Shown: in pieces, positions 33,660-42,450 of the stretch
Layout: the number at the start of each line of letters is the position of its first letter
How positions within the stretch are numbered: the first letter of the stretch is position 1
Source: Pseudomonas farsensis
GTDB lineage: Bacteria > Pseudomonadota > Gammaproteobacteria > Pseudomonadales > Pseudomonadaceae
DNA: 64,000 nt
Direction of reading: 5' to 3'
Assembly (NCBI RefSeq): GCF_014268805.2
Contig: NZ_JABWRF020000004.1
Span: 496,001-560,000 of the forward strand
Translations under genes and position numbers: made by a program
The notes under the pieces: generated by a model
The model's database searches: none
What the model saw: the letters and a program-made list of their open reading frames with translations, nothing else
Told to the model about the DNA's origin: nothing

Positions 33660-34658
33660 ATGATTTGGTTTCTGGAAGGTCAGGCTTCGCAGCGTGATGT
33701 AATCCTCGGTGCGCGGGAGGCGCTGCCGGCCGATGTGCAGGTGTTCGCCTCGCATGCCGGAGACCGCCCTGAGATTACCGGCGTCGCCGATGTTGGCCTG
33801 CGCGAGCCGCAGGCCACCGAAGAGCGCCTGGCCTGGGTCATCGACACCGCCAAGCGCCACGGCATCCAGCTGGTGGTCGCCGGGCGCAATGGCGCGTTGT
33901 ACGAACAGCACCGCGCCGACTTCGCCGCTGCCGGCATCACCCTGGTAACGGGGGGACTGAGCATGCGCACCTTCGATCAGGTCGACCACAAGGACCAGTT
34001 CACCGCCGAAGCCGAGCGCGCCGGGCTTGCCTGCATTCCGGCCATCACGGTCAACGACGCCGCGCAACTTGAAGCTGCCTATACCCGCCTGGCCAGTGCC
34101 GGCGAGGTCTGCATCAAGCCCGCCGTGGGCATTTATGGCCAGGGTTTCTGGCGCTTCAAGGCCAGCGCCGACCCGTTCCGCTGCTTCGCCAACCCCGACG
34201 CCCGCGAGGTCGACTTCGCCACCTATCACCGCGCCTACGCGGCGGCAGAGCCGCACAAGCCGATGCTGGTCATGCCTTACCTGCCCGGCACCGAGTGCTC
34301 GGTGGACATGGTCTGTGAGGGCGGTGAGGTTGTAGCCTGGGTGGGCCGGCGCAAGGCAGGCGTTCATCAAACGTTCGAGCGCGACTCGGCAGCTACGGCG
34401 CTGGCCATTGCTGCGGCGCGGCACTTTGGCTGTGACGGCATCGTCAACGTGCAGACCCGCGACGACGCCCACGGCCAGCCGCATCTGCTCGAAATCAACC
34501 CGCGTTATTCCGGTGGCATCGGTTACACCCGCGCTACGGGTATCAACCTGCCGGGCGTGTTTGCCACCCGCCGTCTGGGCCTTGTACCACCCGTCGGCGA
34601 ATGGCTGGAGGGTGCGCGGGTCAAGGCGATCACGGTAGCCGTGGTGCTTCCCGCTTGA
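33660..34658 (+). CDS. Ter-associated ATP-grasp ligase
   Basis: 332 residues from the ATG at 33660. Mid-protein EVCIKPAVGIYGQGFWRF is the ATP-grasp lysine/glycine loop and the C-terminal LLEINPRYSGGIGYTRATGINLPG carries metal-binding Glu and Asn. The first 100 residues form a pre-ATP-grasp Rossmann-like region (WVIDTAKRHGIQLVVAGRNG). ATP-grasp enzymes join a carboxylate to an amine or thiol using ATP. It opens the plus-strand Ter series, 49 bases before the TerD-protease gene. In Ter loci this family is predicted to build a nucleoside-like metabolite; the substrate is not known. Confidence 0.88.
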   Translation: MIWFLEGQASQRDVILGAREALPADVQVFASHAGDRPEITGVADVGLREPQATEERLAWVIDTAKRHGIQLVVAGRNGALYEQHRADFAAAGITLVTGGLSMRTFDQVDHKDQFTAEAERAGLACIPAITVNDAAQLEAAYTRLASAGEVCIKPAVGIYGQGFWRFKASADPFRCFANPDAREVDFATYHRAYAAAEPHKPMLVMPYLPGTECSVDMVCEGGEVVAWVGRRKAGVHQTFERDSAATALAIAAARHFGCDGIVNVQTRDDAHGQPHLLEINPRYSGGIGYTRATGINLPGVFATRRLGLVPPVGEWLEGARVKAITVAVVLPA

Positions 34659-34707
34659 TGTCAAAAAGGCCGACATTCTGTTACATTTCGGTTCTTATTG
34701 GAGAACC

Positions 34708-35856
34708 ATGTCATTCAGGGAGCGAGACATGCTGACGCCGGGCGCGAACATTGCACTGAGTTCGCCTAAAGCCTCATGGACACTTGAAACCTCACTGCAC
34801 GAAGCCTTCGGCAATTCCACCGCAGTGGCCCTGATTCCAGTCGATGACAAGCGCTCCCCGAAGGGCAGCGCCGCCCTGTTGCATGCCGAGCAAAGCGCCT
34901 GGATGCGCTGGAGCGGTGACCGCAGCAAGATCATCTGCGACCTGCAACTGGACACCTTGCCCGCGGGCAGCGACCGGGTGCTACTTGTGGTGTACCGCTA
35001 CTCCAATATTGGCCCCATCGACCAACTGGGCACGCTGCGTGTGCGCCTTGAAGGCGGCGCCAGCTATGACCTGGATGTCTCTGGCAATGGCGAAAGCGCG
35101 CTGATCTTCGGCGAGTTCTACCTGCGGGCAGGGCAGTGGAAGTTCCGCGCCCTGGCTGAAGGCTCGGCCTATGGCCTGAGCGCACTGGCCCGGCGCATGG
35201 GCATCGAAATCGACGACGCCCATCCAGAACGTGCGCCGTCTGGCGGCGGCAACCCGCGTTGCAGCGCTGCAACCGGCACCGGCTTTGCCGTGGCAAGCGG
35301 CGCGCTTTTGACCTGCGCCCATGTCATCGAAGGCATGTCCCATATCGAAATCAACTCCTTCACCGGGCGCCACCGTGCAGAGCCGGTGATGGTCGATACC
35401 ACCAACGACATTGCCCTGCTTCGGGTTGAAGGCGTGCAGCTGCAGCCGGTGCGTTTTGCCAGCCGCGGCGGCAGCTCGCTGGGCGACCCGGTCACCGCCG
35501 TAGGCTTTCCCATGGCCGGTTTCGCAGGCGGCGGTGCCCACGTTACCCAAGGCGGCGTTTCGGCGCTGTTCGGGCTGCGCAACGATGCCAGCCTGCTGCA
35601 GTTCACCGCCGCCATCCAGCCAGGCTCCAGCGGCAGCCCGCTGTTCGATGCCGGCGGTCGGGTGGTGGGCATGGTCACCTCCACGGTGCCGGATGCGCAA
35701 AACATGAACTTTGCGGTCAAGTCGCACCTGCTTTGCGCCTTTCTCGAGGCTTGTCACATCGGCATCGACCACGACGACAGCAACCTCACGCAGACCCCGG
35801 CGCAGATCGCCAAGGGCGTGCAGCCGTCGCTGTGGAAGGTCGAAGCACGCAACTGA
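34708..35856 (+). CDS. TerD-like domain fused to trypsin-like serine protease
   Basis: 382 residues from the ATG at 34708 with GGAGA 5 bases upstream. Residues about 1-172 are a TerD-type beta-sandwich (MLTPGANIALSS, ALIFGEFYLRAGQWKFRALAEGSAYGLSALARRMGIEI), but without the acidic calcium loops. Residues about 185-365 are a trypsin-like protease: GTGFAVASGALLTCAHVIEG with His 205, TTNDIALLRV with Asp 234, and PGSSGSPLFD with Ser 308. All three catalytic residues are present. There is no signal peptide, so it would act in the cytoplasm. It lies 68 bases upstream of the phosphoribosyltransferase gene. A proteolytic arm of the Ter response is inferred. Confidence 0.88.
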   Translation: MSFRERDMLTPGANIALSSPKASWTLETSLHEAFGNSTAVALIPVDDKRSPKGSAALLHAEQSAWMRWSGDRSKIICDLQLDTLPAGSDRVLLVVYRYSNIGPIDQLGTLRVRLEGGASYDLDVSGNGESALIFGEFYLRAGQWKFRALAEGSAYGLSALARRMGIEIDDAHPERAPSGGGNPRCSAATGTGFAVASGALLTCAHVIEGMSHIEINSFTGRHRAEPVMVDTTNDIALLRVEGVQLQPVRFASRGGSSLGDPVTAVGFPMAGFAGGGAHVTQGGVSALFGLRNDASLLQFTAAIQPGSSGSPLFDAGGRVVGMVTSTVPDAQNMNFAVKSHLLCAFLEACHIGIDHDDSNLTQTPAQIAKGVQPSLWKVEARN

Positions 35857-35924
35857 TGCCAGTCATTCATTGAAAACACACGTGCGCAGCGTAGCGTCGA
35901 CGCGACCTGGCACAGGATTGAAGT

Positions 35925-37061
35925 ATGGAGCAACACCTAGTGGATCAAGCGGTTACCAAACTCAGCGCAACGCTCAAGCGTGGAGTGCTGCAGGTCGATG
36001 TCGAACAGGCCTCGATCGCACCGCAGTCGCTGTTCGGCTTTGCCGAGCGGCGCAACCCCAAACGCGCGTTTCTGTTCGTATCGCGCGTGCTCGGCAAGCA
36101 CATTCCGGTCAAACCCTCGGTCATGGAATTCACCTACCAGGCGCTGGCTGAAAAAATCCCCGCCGACCTGCCGGGCCCCGTGCTGGTTGTCGGCATGGCC
36201 GAAACCGCCGTAGGCCTTGGCGCCGGGGTGCACCGTGCCTACGCCCGCAGCCGCCCGGACAGCCTGTATATCGTCAGTACACGCCACCCGGTCGGTGACG
36301 CCATCTTTGCCCGCTTCGAAGAAGAGCACAGCCACGCCAGTGCGCACCTTGTGCACGAACCTGTAGACGCCGAACTGGCGCGCATGATGCGTGAAGCGCG
36401 GTCGCTGGTGCTGGTCGACGACGAAGCCTCCACTGGCAAGACCTTCGTCAACCTGCACCGTGCGTTGGTCGATGCTGGCCTTGGTCGCATCGAGCGTGTG
36501 GTCACCTGCGTGCTGACCGACTGGTCGGCGGGCGCGGTATCGGCGGGCATTGGCCAGCATGCTGACCAAGTGTCGCTGCTCAGCGGTGCCTACCAGTTCA
36601 TCGAGGATCCCCTGGCGCCGCTGCCGGATATGCCGCAAACCGGCACCGTGGCCGTTGGTTCATGGCCGATAGACCCAAGCAACGACTGGGGGCGGTTGGG
36701 CACCCGAGCGGTTGCCGACACCCTTGGGCTGGACATCCAGGCGAACCCGGGCGAGCGCATTGCTGTGATCGGCACCGGCGAGTTCGTCTGGAAGCCGTTC
36801 TTGCTGGCCGAGCGCCTGGAGCGCGCAGGCGCCGAGGTGTACTTCAGCTCGACCACCCGTTCACCGATTGCCCTGGGCCACGCCATTGAGCACGCCCTGA
36901 GCTTTGCCGACAACTACGGGCTGGGTATCGTCAACTTCCTTTACAACGTGGCGCCCGGTCAGTTCGACCGTGTGCTGATCTGCAGCGAGACAGACGCCCA
37001 GGCCATGCCTGTGGAGCTTGTCCAGGAACTGGATGCGCAGGTGATCGTCGATGGCCGCTAA
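35925..37061 (+). CDS. Ter-locus phosphoribosyltransferase with C-terminal TRSP domain
   Basis: 378 residues from the ATG at 35925, AGGA 8 bases upstream. The first 250 residues are a phosphoribosyltransferase of the Ter type: VLVVGMAETAVGLGAGVHRAY and, at about 163-172, VLVDDEASTGKT, the PRPP-binding loop. The C-terminal part carries YFSSTTRSPIALGHAIEHAL, the TRSP signature that gives that domain its name. It probably links a base-like ring to ribose-5-phosphate, or removes one. It overlaps the following HAD gene by 11 bases. A second, different PRTase-like protein is two genes downstream. Confidence 0.88.
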   Translation: MEQHLVDQAVTKLSATLKRGVLQVDVEQASIAPQSLFGFAERRNPKRAFLFVSRVLGKHIPVKPSVMEFTYQALAEKIPADLPGPVLVVGMAETAVGLGAGVHRAYARSRPDSLYIVSTRHPVGDAIFARFEEEHSHASAHLVHEPVDAELARMMREARSLVLVDDEASTGKTFVNLHRALVDAGLGRIERVVTCVLTDWSAGAVSAGIGQHADQVSLLSGAYQFIEDPLAPLPDMPQTGTVAVGSWPIDPSNDWGRLGTRAVADTLGLDIQANPGERIAVIGTGEFVWKPFLLAERLERAGAEVYFSSTTRSPIALGHAIEHALSFADNYGLGIVNFLYNVAPGQFDRVLICSETDAQAMPVELVQELDAQVIVDGR

Positions 37062-37809
37062 TCGCCCGCTGGTACTTATCGACCTGGACGACACGCTGTT
37101 CCAGACCGCCCGCAAGATGCCGCCAGGCACGCCGCGCCACCCGGCTTCATACGATGTCGAAGGCGGCGTCAGCGGCTATCAGACCACCGTGCAGAAATCC
37201 TTCGTCGAGTGGCTGCTCGCCTGCACCGACGTGGTGCCGGTAACCGCGCGCAGCGCCGAGGCATTCTCCCGCGTACGCCTGGGTTTCAGTGGCGCCGCCA
37301 TCTGCTCCCACGGTGGCCTGATGCTCAACCCGGATCGCAGCGTCAACCTGCACTGGCACGGTGTCATGGGCCAACTACTCCGCGGCTTCCAGGAGCGCCT
37401 GCCGGTGCTCTGCGAAACCGCGCTGCAAATCGGCGAGGAGCACGGCGTGTCGCTGCGGGGCTGGGTCGTGGAAGAGGCTGAACAGCGCCACTACGTAGTC
37501 ATCAAGCATAACGACGGCAGCGATGCCGACCTGCTGATGGTGCTGGGCAAGCTGCGTGATGCTGGCCTGCTCGAAGGCATGCATACCCACGCCAACGGCA
37601 ACAACCTGGCGCTGCTGCCCCACGGCCTGTCCAAGGCGGCGGCGGTGCAGCACTATCTGGAACTGGACCGCGCCCAACACGGCGAGCGGCCAGTGCTGGG
37701 CTTTGGTGACAGCATCACCGACCTTGGTTTCATGAACCTCTGCCATTTCTGGTCGACGCCGGTGAACAGCCAGCTCGCCAAATGCCTGGACGGGGTGCTG
37801 CATGTTTGA
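37051..37809 (+). CDS. HAD family phosphatase of the Ter biosynthetic module
   Basis: 252 residues from the ATG at 37051, inside the PRTase stop region. Motif I is LIDLDDTLFQT (nucleophile Asp and acid/base Asp), motif II VPVTARS, and motif IV GFGDSITDLGFM with acidic metal ligands; the insert between them is a Cof-type cap. It should dephosphorylate a small, possibly sugar-phosphate-bearing, intermediate. It overlaps its neighbours on both sides (11 and 8 bases), so the set is translated as one unit. Confidence 0.88.
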   Translation: MAANRPLVLIDLDDTLFQTARKMPPGTPRHPASYDVEGGVSGYQTTVQKSFVEWLLACTDVVPVTARSAEAFSRVRLGFSGAAICSHGGLMLNPDRSVNLHWHGVMGQLLRGFQERLPVLCETALQIGEEHGVSLRGWVVEEAEQRHYVVIKHNDGSDADLLMVLGKLRDAGLLEGMHTHANGNNLALLPHGLSKAAAVQHYLELDRAQHGERPVLGFGDSITDLGFMNLCHFWSTPVNSQLAKCLDGVLHV

Positions 37810-38893
37810 TCGCCACCTGCTTGAGCAGACCGTCGGCAGCGGCAGTTATCTGCCCGAAGATGTCCAGTTTTTGCTGCGCCCGGTCAGCATCGGCCTGACC
37901 GATGTGCTGGAGAAGGAGCGCCTGATCCAGACCCAGCAGAAACACTACTCCGAGATGATCAGCCAGGAAGATGCACCGTCCGCGGCGCACATGGCACTGT
38001 TCGAGCGTGCGCTGGCGCAAAATGGCCAGCGCATGGCGGCCGACGTGCAGGCGCTGGCGCTGGCGTTGCACGCGCATTATCAGGGGCCTGAGATCGTGCT
38101 GGTGTCCTTCGTGCGTGCCGGGCTGCCGCTGGGTGTGCTGCTGCGCCGCGCATTGAACGGGCTCGGGCGTAAGGCTCATCACTACGGCATCAGCATCGTC
38201 CGCGACCGCGGCATCGACAAGGTGGCCCTTGAGGCAATCATCGCTGCCCACGGCGCCGAAAACATTGTCTTCGTCGATGGCTGGACCGGTAAGGGCGCCA
38301 TCTGCGGCGAAATCGTCCGCAGCCTTGGCGACGACCCGCGTTTCCCAAGCAAACCGCGCCTGGTGGTGCTCGCCGACCCCTGTGGGCGCGCCTGGCTGGC
38401 CGCCTCGGCCGAAGACTGGATCATCCCATCGGGCATCCTCGGCGCCACGGTGTCGGGGCTGGTGTCGCGTTCGATCTGGCCCGCCGACGGCGGTCTGCAT
38501 GGGTGCGTAGTCTATGATCACTTGCGCGCCTGCGACGTGACCCGCTCGTTCATCGAGCAGATCGAAGCCCTGCGCGCCGGCATTACCGCAAGCCCGGCGC
38601 AGCCGTGGAGCGACGAGCAGGCTGCGGGCTTGCAGCGTGACGCGCAAGGCGTGGTGCAGAGCCTTGCCGAGCGTTTTGATATCAGCAACTTGAACCGCAT
38701 CAAGCCGGGCATCGCCGAGGCGACCCGCGCGGTGCTTCGCCGGGTGCCGGACCAAGTGCTGGTGCGCGACCGCAGCGATGCCGATGTGCAACTGCTGATC
38801 CACCTGACTGACCGCGCCGGCCTGCAAGTGCAGCAGGTGGGTGATGTGTTGGGGCCGTATCGTGCTGTAACCGTTATTCGAGGGGTTAGCTGA
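37802..38893 (+). CDS. StiP/PRTase-like protein with C-terminal PELOTA-like domain
   Basis: 363 residues. IVFVDGWTGKGAICGE at about 155-170 is a PRPP-binding-type loop, preceded by LVSFVRAGLPLGVLLRRAL and YGISIVRDRGID, which fit a phosphoribosyltransferase fold although the family is also annotated as a cysteine protease StiP. After a helical linker the last 90 residues (NRIKPGIAEATRAVLRRVPDQVLVRDR, LIHLTDRAGLQVQQVGDVLGPYRAVTVI) look like the PELOTA RNA-binding domain seen in these proteins. It overlaps HAD upstream by 8 bases and the citrate lyase-like gene by 1. Confidence 0.85.
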   Translation: MFDRHLLEQTVGSGSYLPEDVQFLLRPVSIGLTDVLEKERLIQTQQKHYSEMISQEDAPSAAHMALFERALAQNGQRMAADVQALALALHAHYQGPEIVLVSFVRAGLPLGVLLRRALNGLGRKAHHYGISIVRDRGIDKVALEAIIAAHGAENIVFVDGWTGKGAICGEIVRSLGDDPRFPSKPRLVVLADPCGRAWLAASAEDWIIPSGILGATVSGLVSRSIWPADGGLHGCVVYDHLRACDVTRSFIEQIEALRAGITASPAQPWSDEQAAGLQRDAQGVVQSLAERFDISNLNRIKPGIAEATRAVLRRVPDQVLVRDRSDADVQLLIHLTDRAGLQVQQVGDVLGPYRAVTVIRGVS

Positions 38894-39837
38894 TGGAGCG
38901 TGTATCGCCCTATGCCCTGGGGGCCACGTTGTACATGCCGGCAACCCGCGCCGACATCCTTGAGGTGATCGCCGGGCACAAACTCCCAGGCCTGCGCTCG
39001 CTGGTGATCTGCCTGGAGGACGCGGTGGCTGCCATCGACGTCGACAGCGCCTTGAATTCGCTGCGCGCCGTGCTGCGCGGCATGTTGCTGGAAGGGCGTC
39101 GTGCCGACGGGCCGCTGGTGTTCGTGCGCCCTCGCGACAGCGAGATGGCCGCAGCGCTCAACGACTGGCCGGAAATCGCCGCCGTCGATGGTTTCGTCGT
39201 GCCCAAACTCACCTTGGCCAGCCTGCCATTGTGGGCGCGCGCGGTCTCGCGTGCGGAACTGCTGCTGATGCCCACGCTCGAAACCAGCGAGGTCTACAAC
39301 CCGACCGCGATGGCTGAGCTTGGCTGCGCACTGCGCCAGTCGCTCGGCGGCCGCATCCTGGCGTTGCGCATTGGCGGCAACGACCTGATGGGCTGCCTGG
39401 GCCTTCGTCGAAACCCATCAACCACCCTGTACCAGACGCCCATGGGCTATGTCATTCCAATGCTCGCCGGGGTGCTGGGTTCGCAGGGGTTCGCGCTTAC
39501 CGCGCCGGTGTTCGAGCAGCTGGCCACCCCTGGCCTGCTCGATGAGGAGCTACAACTGGATATCGCCCATGGGCTGGTCGGCAAGACCGCCATTCATCCC
39601 TCGCAGATCGCGCAGATTCACGACAGTTTCCGCGTCACGCTGGACGACCTGAACTGCGCCAGGCTGATTGTCAGCGAGCAGGCGCCGGCGGTGTTCCGCC
39701 ACAACGACGCCATGCTCGAGCCTGCCACCCATCACAACTGGGCGGTCAATATCATCGAACGTGCGCGCTGGCACGGCGTGAAGGCGGCCGAGGCCAGCCT
39801 TGCCGAGCCGGTGCGGCTTGCGGAGGTGGCTCGATGA
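38893..39837 (+). CDS. HpcH/HpaI aldolase / citrate lyase beta-like protein
   Basis: 314 residues. The TIM-barrel family marks are LYMPATRADI at the start, SLVICLEDAVAAIDV (metal-binding Glu and Asp), VFVRPRDSE, LRIGGNDLMGCLG and GLVGKTAIHPSQIAQIHDSF near the C-terminus. Relatives cleave or form carbon-carbon bonds of CoA thioesters or oxo-acids with magnesium. In the Ter module it is predicted to supply or process a carbon unit of the metabolite. Overlap of 1 base with StiP and 4 bases with the next HAD gene. Confidence 0.88.
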   Translation: MERVSPYALGATLYMPATRADILEVIAGHKLPGLRSLVICLEDAVAAIDVDSALNSLRAVLRGMLLEGRRADGPLVFVRPRDSEMAAALNDWPEIAAVDGFVVPKLTLASLPLWARAVSRAELLLMPTLETSEVYNPTAMAELGCALRQSLGGRILALRIGGNDLMGCLGLRRNPSTTLYQTPMGYVIPMLAGVLGSQGFALTAPVFEQLATPGLLDEELQLDIAHGLVGKTAIHPSQIAQIHDSFRVTLDDLNCARLIVSEQAPAVFRHNDAMLEPATHHNWAVNIIERARWHGVKAAEASLAEPVRLAEVAR

Positions 39838-40589
39838 CCCAGGACATGCTTGAAGCGGGCCCGGCAACGGCGCCAGTGCTGTCGGTGTTTGACTTCGATG
39901 GCACGCTCACGCACCACGACAGTTTCGTACCCTTCCTGCTGTTTGCCTTTGGCAAGCGCGGGTTTGCCGCGCGGGTGTGGCGCATGCTGCCGGCATGCGT
40001 GCGCTATCTGGGCAAAGGGTTGACCCGTGATGAACTCAAGGCGGTGTTGATCGCAACCTTTCTGGCCGGCACCGACGAGCACTGGATCCGGCAACAGGCC
40101 AAGGCCTTCGCCGAGGCGAATTTCAAGCGCCTGATGCGCCCGACGGGTGTCAAATCGGTAGCCGCCGAGGTTGCCAGTGGCGCCCAGGTGACCATTTGTT
40201 CGGCTTCGCCGCGCCTGGTGCTGGAGCCATTTGCCCAGCGCCTTGGCATCAAGCTGATCGCCACCGAGCTTGAAGTCGTCGAAGGCCGCTTGACCGGGCA
40301 GATCAGCGGCAGCAACTGCCGCTGCGAAGCCAAGGTGCTGCGCCTGGAAGCGGTTTACGGCTCGCTCGATAAATACCGCCTGCGGGCCTGGGGTGATACC
40401 CGTGGCGACCACGAATTGCTGGCTGCAGCGCAAGAGCCGCACTGGCGCCATTTCCACCCACGCTGGCAGCGCCGGCGGTTGAATATCGCAAAAATCGGTG
40501 CACGCTTGCAGCCAGGCGAAGCGACCACACATTCCGTAACGGGTGTCGATGACGGCACCACGCAGCATAACGATCAAAAAGGAGCGTAA
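39834..40589 (+). CDS. HAD-IB family hydrolase (SerB/CicA-like)
   Basis: 251 residues. Motif I SVFDFDGTLTHHDSFVPFLLF, motif II VTICSASPRLVLEPFAQ and motif III-IV NCRCEAKVLRLEA with YRLRAWGDTRGDHELLAAA define the IB subclass, which dephosphorylates small metabolites such as phosphoserine or lysophosphatidate. The final 60 residues are basic then low-complexity. It is the second phosphatase of the Ter module, overlaps the aldolase-like gene by 4 bases and ends 2 bases before the TerZ-like start. Confidence 0.87.
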   Translation: MTQDMLEAGPATAPVLSVFDFDGTLTHHDSFVPFLLFAFGKRGFAARVWRMLPACVRYLGKGLTRDELKAVLIATFLAGTDEHWIRQQAKAFAEANFKRLMRPTGVKSVAAEVASGAQVTICSASPRLVLEPFAQRLGIKLIATELEVVEGRLTGQISGSNCRCEAKVLRLEAVYGSLDKYRLRAWGDTRGDHELLAAAQEPHWRHFHPRWQRRRLNIAKIGARLQPGEATTHSVTGVDDGTTQHNDQKGA

Positions 40590-40591
40590 CG

Positions 40592-41179
40592 ATGGCACTG
40601 ACCCTCTCGAAGAACCAGAGCATCTCTCTTGAAAAGACCGGCGGCGCCGGCCTGACCAAGGTTACCCTCGGCCTTGGCTGGGACCCGGAAAAAACCGGTT
40701 TCATGGGCAAGCTGTTCGGCCAGGGCGACAGCATCGACCTGGATGCCTCGTGCATTCTGTTCGATGCCAACCTGCAGCCGGTCGACCTTGTCTGGTTCCG
40801 CCAACTGCAATCGCGTGACGGCTCGATCCGCCACTCCGGCGACAACCGCACCGGCGAAGGTGACGGCGACGACGAGTCGATCTCGGTAGACCTGAGCGCG
40901 CTGCCAGCCAGCGTCACTCACTTGGTGTTCACCGTGAACTCGTTCACCGGCCAGAGCTTCGAGCGGGTCAAGAACGCCTACTGCCGTATCGTCAATGCCG
41001 CCAACAAAAGCGAGCTGGCCCGCTTCAACCTGACCGAGCAGGGCAAGCACACCGGCGTGGTCATGGCCAACTTGTCGCGCGGCGCGTCGGGCTGGGAATT
41101 CAAGGCTATCGGCCAGACCACCTCGGGCCGCACTGCGGACGACCTGGTCAGCCTGGCAGCCCAGGCGGTGCGTCCATGA
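40592..41179 (+). CDS. terZ: TerZ/TerD family calcium-binding stress protein
   Basis: 195 residues, AAAGGAG 8 bases before the ATG. The TerD beta-sandwich is complete: ISLEKTGGAGLTKVTLGLGWDPE, the first acidic loop SIDLDASCILF and the second HSGDNRTGEGDGDDESISVDL, which bind calcium in relatives, then SGWEFKAIGQ. An insertion before the first loop (KTGFMGKLFGQGD) is typical of TerZ rather than TerD. It probably associates with TerC at the membrane and overlaps the TerA gene by 4 bases. Confidence 0.92.
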   Translation: MALTLSKNQSISLEKTGGAGLTKVTLGLGWDPEKTGFMGKLFGQGDSIDLDASCILFDANLQPVDLVWFRQLQSRDGSIRHSGDNRTGEGDGDDESISVDLSALPASVTHLVFTVNSFTGQSFERVKNAYCRIVNAANKSELARFNLTEQGKHTGVVMANLSRGASGWEFKAIGQTTSGRTADDLVSLAAQAVRP

Positions 41180-42357
41180 CCACCCTTGGCCCGGGGGCCA
41201 ACGCTGCTGTCGGCAGCGGTAACCTGCGGGTCGAGGTGGTCTACACCCCGATTCCTGGCGTCGACCTGGACGTTTCGGCCTTCGCCCTTGCCGCCACTGG
41301 CAAGGTGCGCAGCGACAACGACATGTGCTTCTACGGCCAGCCCAGCGTGCTGGGCGGTGCCGTGCAACTGCTCGACTCGGCTGCCGGGCGTGCTGCGTTC
41401 AGTATCAACCTGGCGAACCTGGATGCGTCGATCGAGAAAATCGCACTGACGGCCACGCTGTACGAGAACAAGGCCAGCTTCGACCGGGTGTCGAGCCTGA
41501 GCGTGAGCGTAAGTGGTGGTATCGAAGCGCAGATCCCCACCGCAGGCATGAAAGAAACCGCGTTGATACTCGGTGAGTTCTATCTGCGCCAGGGCCAGTG
41601 GAAGTTCCGCTGCGTCGCCCAGGGCTTTGCCGGTGGCCTTGCGCCGCTGGCGACCCACTTTGGCGTCGACGTTGCCGCGCCGGCTCCTTCAGCGGCGCCT
41701 GCTCCAGCACCCGCGCCGGCCCCGGTGGCAACGCCTGCGCCGCCACCTGCGCCAAAGCCGAGTGTCAGCCTGAGCAAGGTGACCCTGGACAAGACCCGGA
41801 CCTCGATCAGCCTGGAGAAGTCTGCAGGCGGTTTTGGCGAGATTCGCGTCAACCTGAACTGGAACAAGGGCAAGGCCGGCTTCTTTGGCCGTGGCAAATC
41901 CATCGACCTGGACGTGGGCTGTCTCTACGAGCTGCAGGATGGCGAAAAAGGCTGTGTGCAGGCGCTGGGCAATGCGTTTGGCGCGTTGAACCACGAGCCG
42001 TTCGTGCAGTTGATGGGTGATGACCGCACCGGCGCGGTGGCCGGAGGTGAATGGTTACATATCAATGGCAGCCAGTGGAACCGTATTCGCCGTATTCTGG
42101 TCTACGCGTTCATCTACGAAGGCGCGCCGAACTGGCGTGAAACCGACGGCGTGGTGACCATTTTCGTCCCCGGCCAGGCAGAGATCGAAGTGCGCCTGAA
42201 CGAGGAGGGCGGCAGCCTGGGTTGCTGTGCCATTGCCTTGCTCGAAAACGACAACGGTAGCGTCAAGGTGACCCGTCGTGTGGACTTCCATCGCTCGCAA
42301 AAGCCGATGGATGAAGCCTACCGCTGGGGCATGAACTGGGGCCGCGGCTCGAAGTAA
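41176..42357 (+). CDS. terA: TerA-like protein, two TerD-type domains
   Basis: 393 residues. The first TerD-type domain (about 1-175) has VDLDVSAFALAATGKV, FYGQPSVL and ALILGEFYLRQGQWKFRCVAQGFAGGL but lacks the GDNRTG-GDGDDE loop, and the second (about 200-393) has SIDLDVGCLYELQDG and MGDDRTGAVAGG. A Pro/Ala linker (APAPSAAPAPAPAPAPVATP) joins them. TerA contributes to phage, colicin and tellurite resistance in ter operons and is thought to scaffold the TerD family. It starts 4 bases inside terZ; the hairpin after it may limit transcription into terC. Confidence 0.9.
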   Translation: MTTLGPGANAAVGSGNLRVEVVYTPIPGVDLDVSAFALAATGKVRSDNDMCFYGQPSVLGGAVQLLDSAAGRAAFSINLANLDASIEKIALTATLYENKASFDRVSSLSVSVSGGIEAQIPTAGMKETALILGEFYLRQGQWKFRCVAQGFAGGLAPLATHFGVDVAAPAPSAAPAPAPAPAPVATPAPPPAPKPSVSLSKVTLDKTRTSISLEKSAGGFGEIRVNLNWNKGKAGFFGRGKSIDLDVGCLYELQDGEKGCVQALGNAFGALNHEPFVQLMGDDRTGAVAGGEWLHINGSQWNRIRRILVYAFIYEGAPNWRETDGVVTIFVPGQAEIEVRLNEEGGSLGCCAIALLENDNGSVKVTRRVDFHRSQKPMDEAYRWGMNWGRGSK

Positions 42358-42406
42358 TCGGGCAGCGGCAGGGAAACCGGGCGGCGTGCCGCCCACTGTG
42401 TTGGTG

Positions 42407-42435
42407 GCCGGGGCTGTCCCCGGCTGGTTTTAACT
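42407..42435 (+). terminator. Possible internal terminator between terA and terC
   Basis: GCCGGGGCTGTCCCCGGC (42407-42424) folds with 7-base arms and is followed by TGGTTTTAACTTTT. A second smaller hairpin (GGGCGGC/GCCGCCC, 42380-42395) precedes it. It sits 50 bases past terA and 27 before terC, and could attenuate read-through. Confidence 0.6.
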
Positions 42436-42450
42436 TTTAGGTAGACAATT

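Noticed and set aside
37730..38944. 404-codon minus-strand open frame across the Ter genes
   Set aside because: Antisense to the HAD and StiP genes; no domain and shadow composition.
42358..42450. Manganese (yybP-ykoY) riboswitch before terC
   Set aside because: The gap is too short and shows terminator-like hairpins instead of the conserved aptamer bases.
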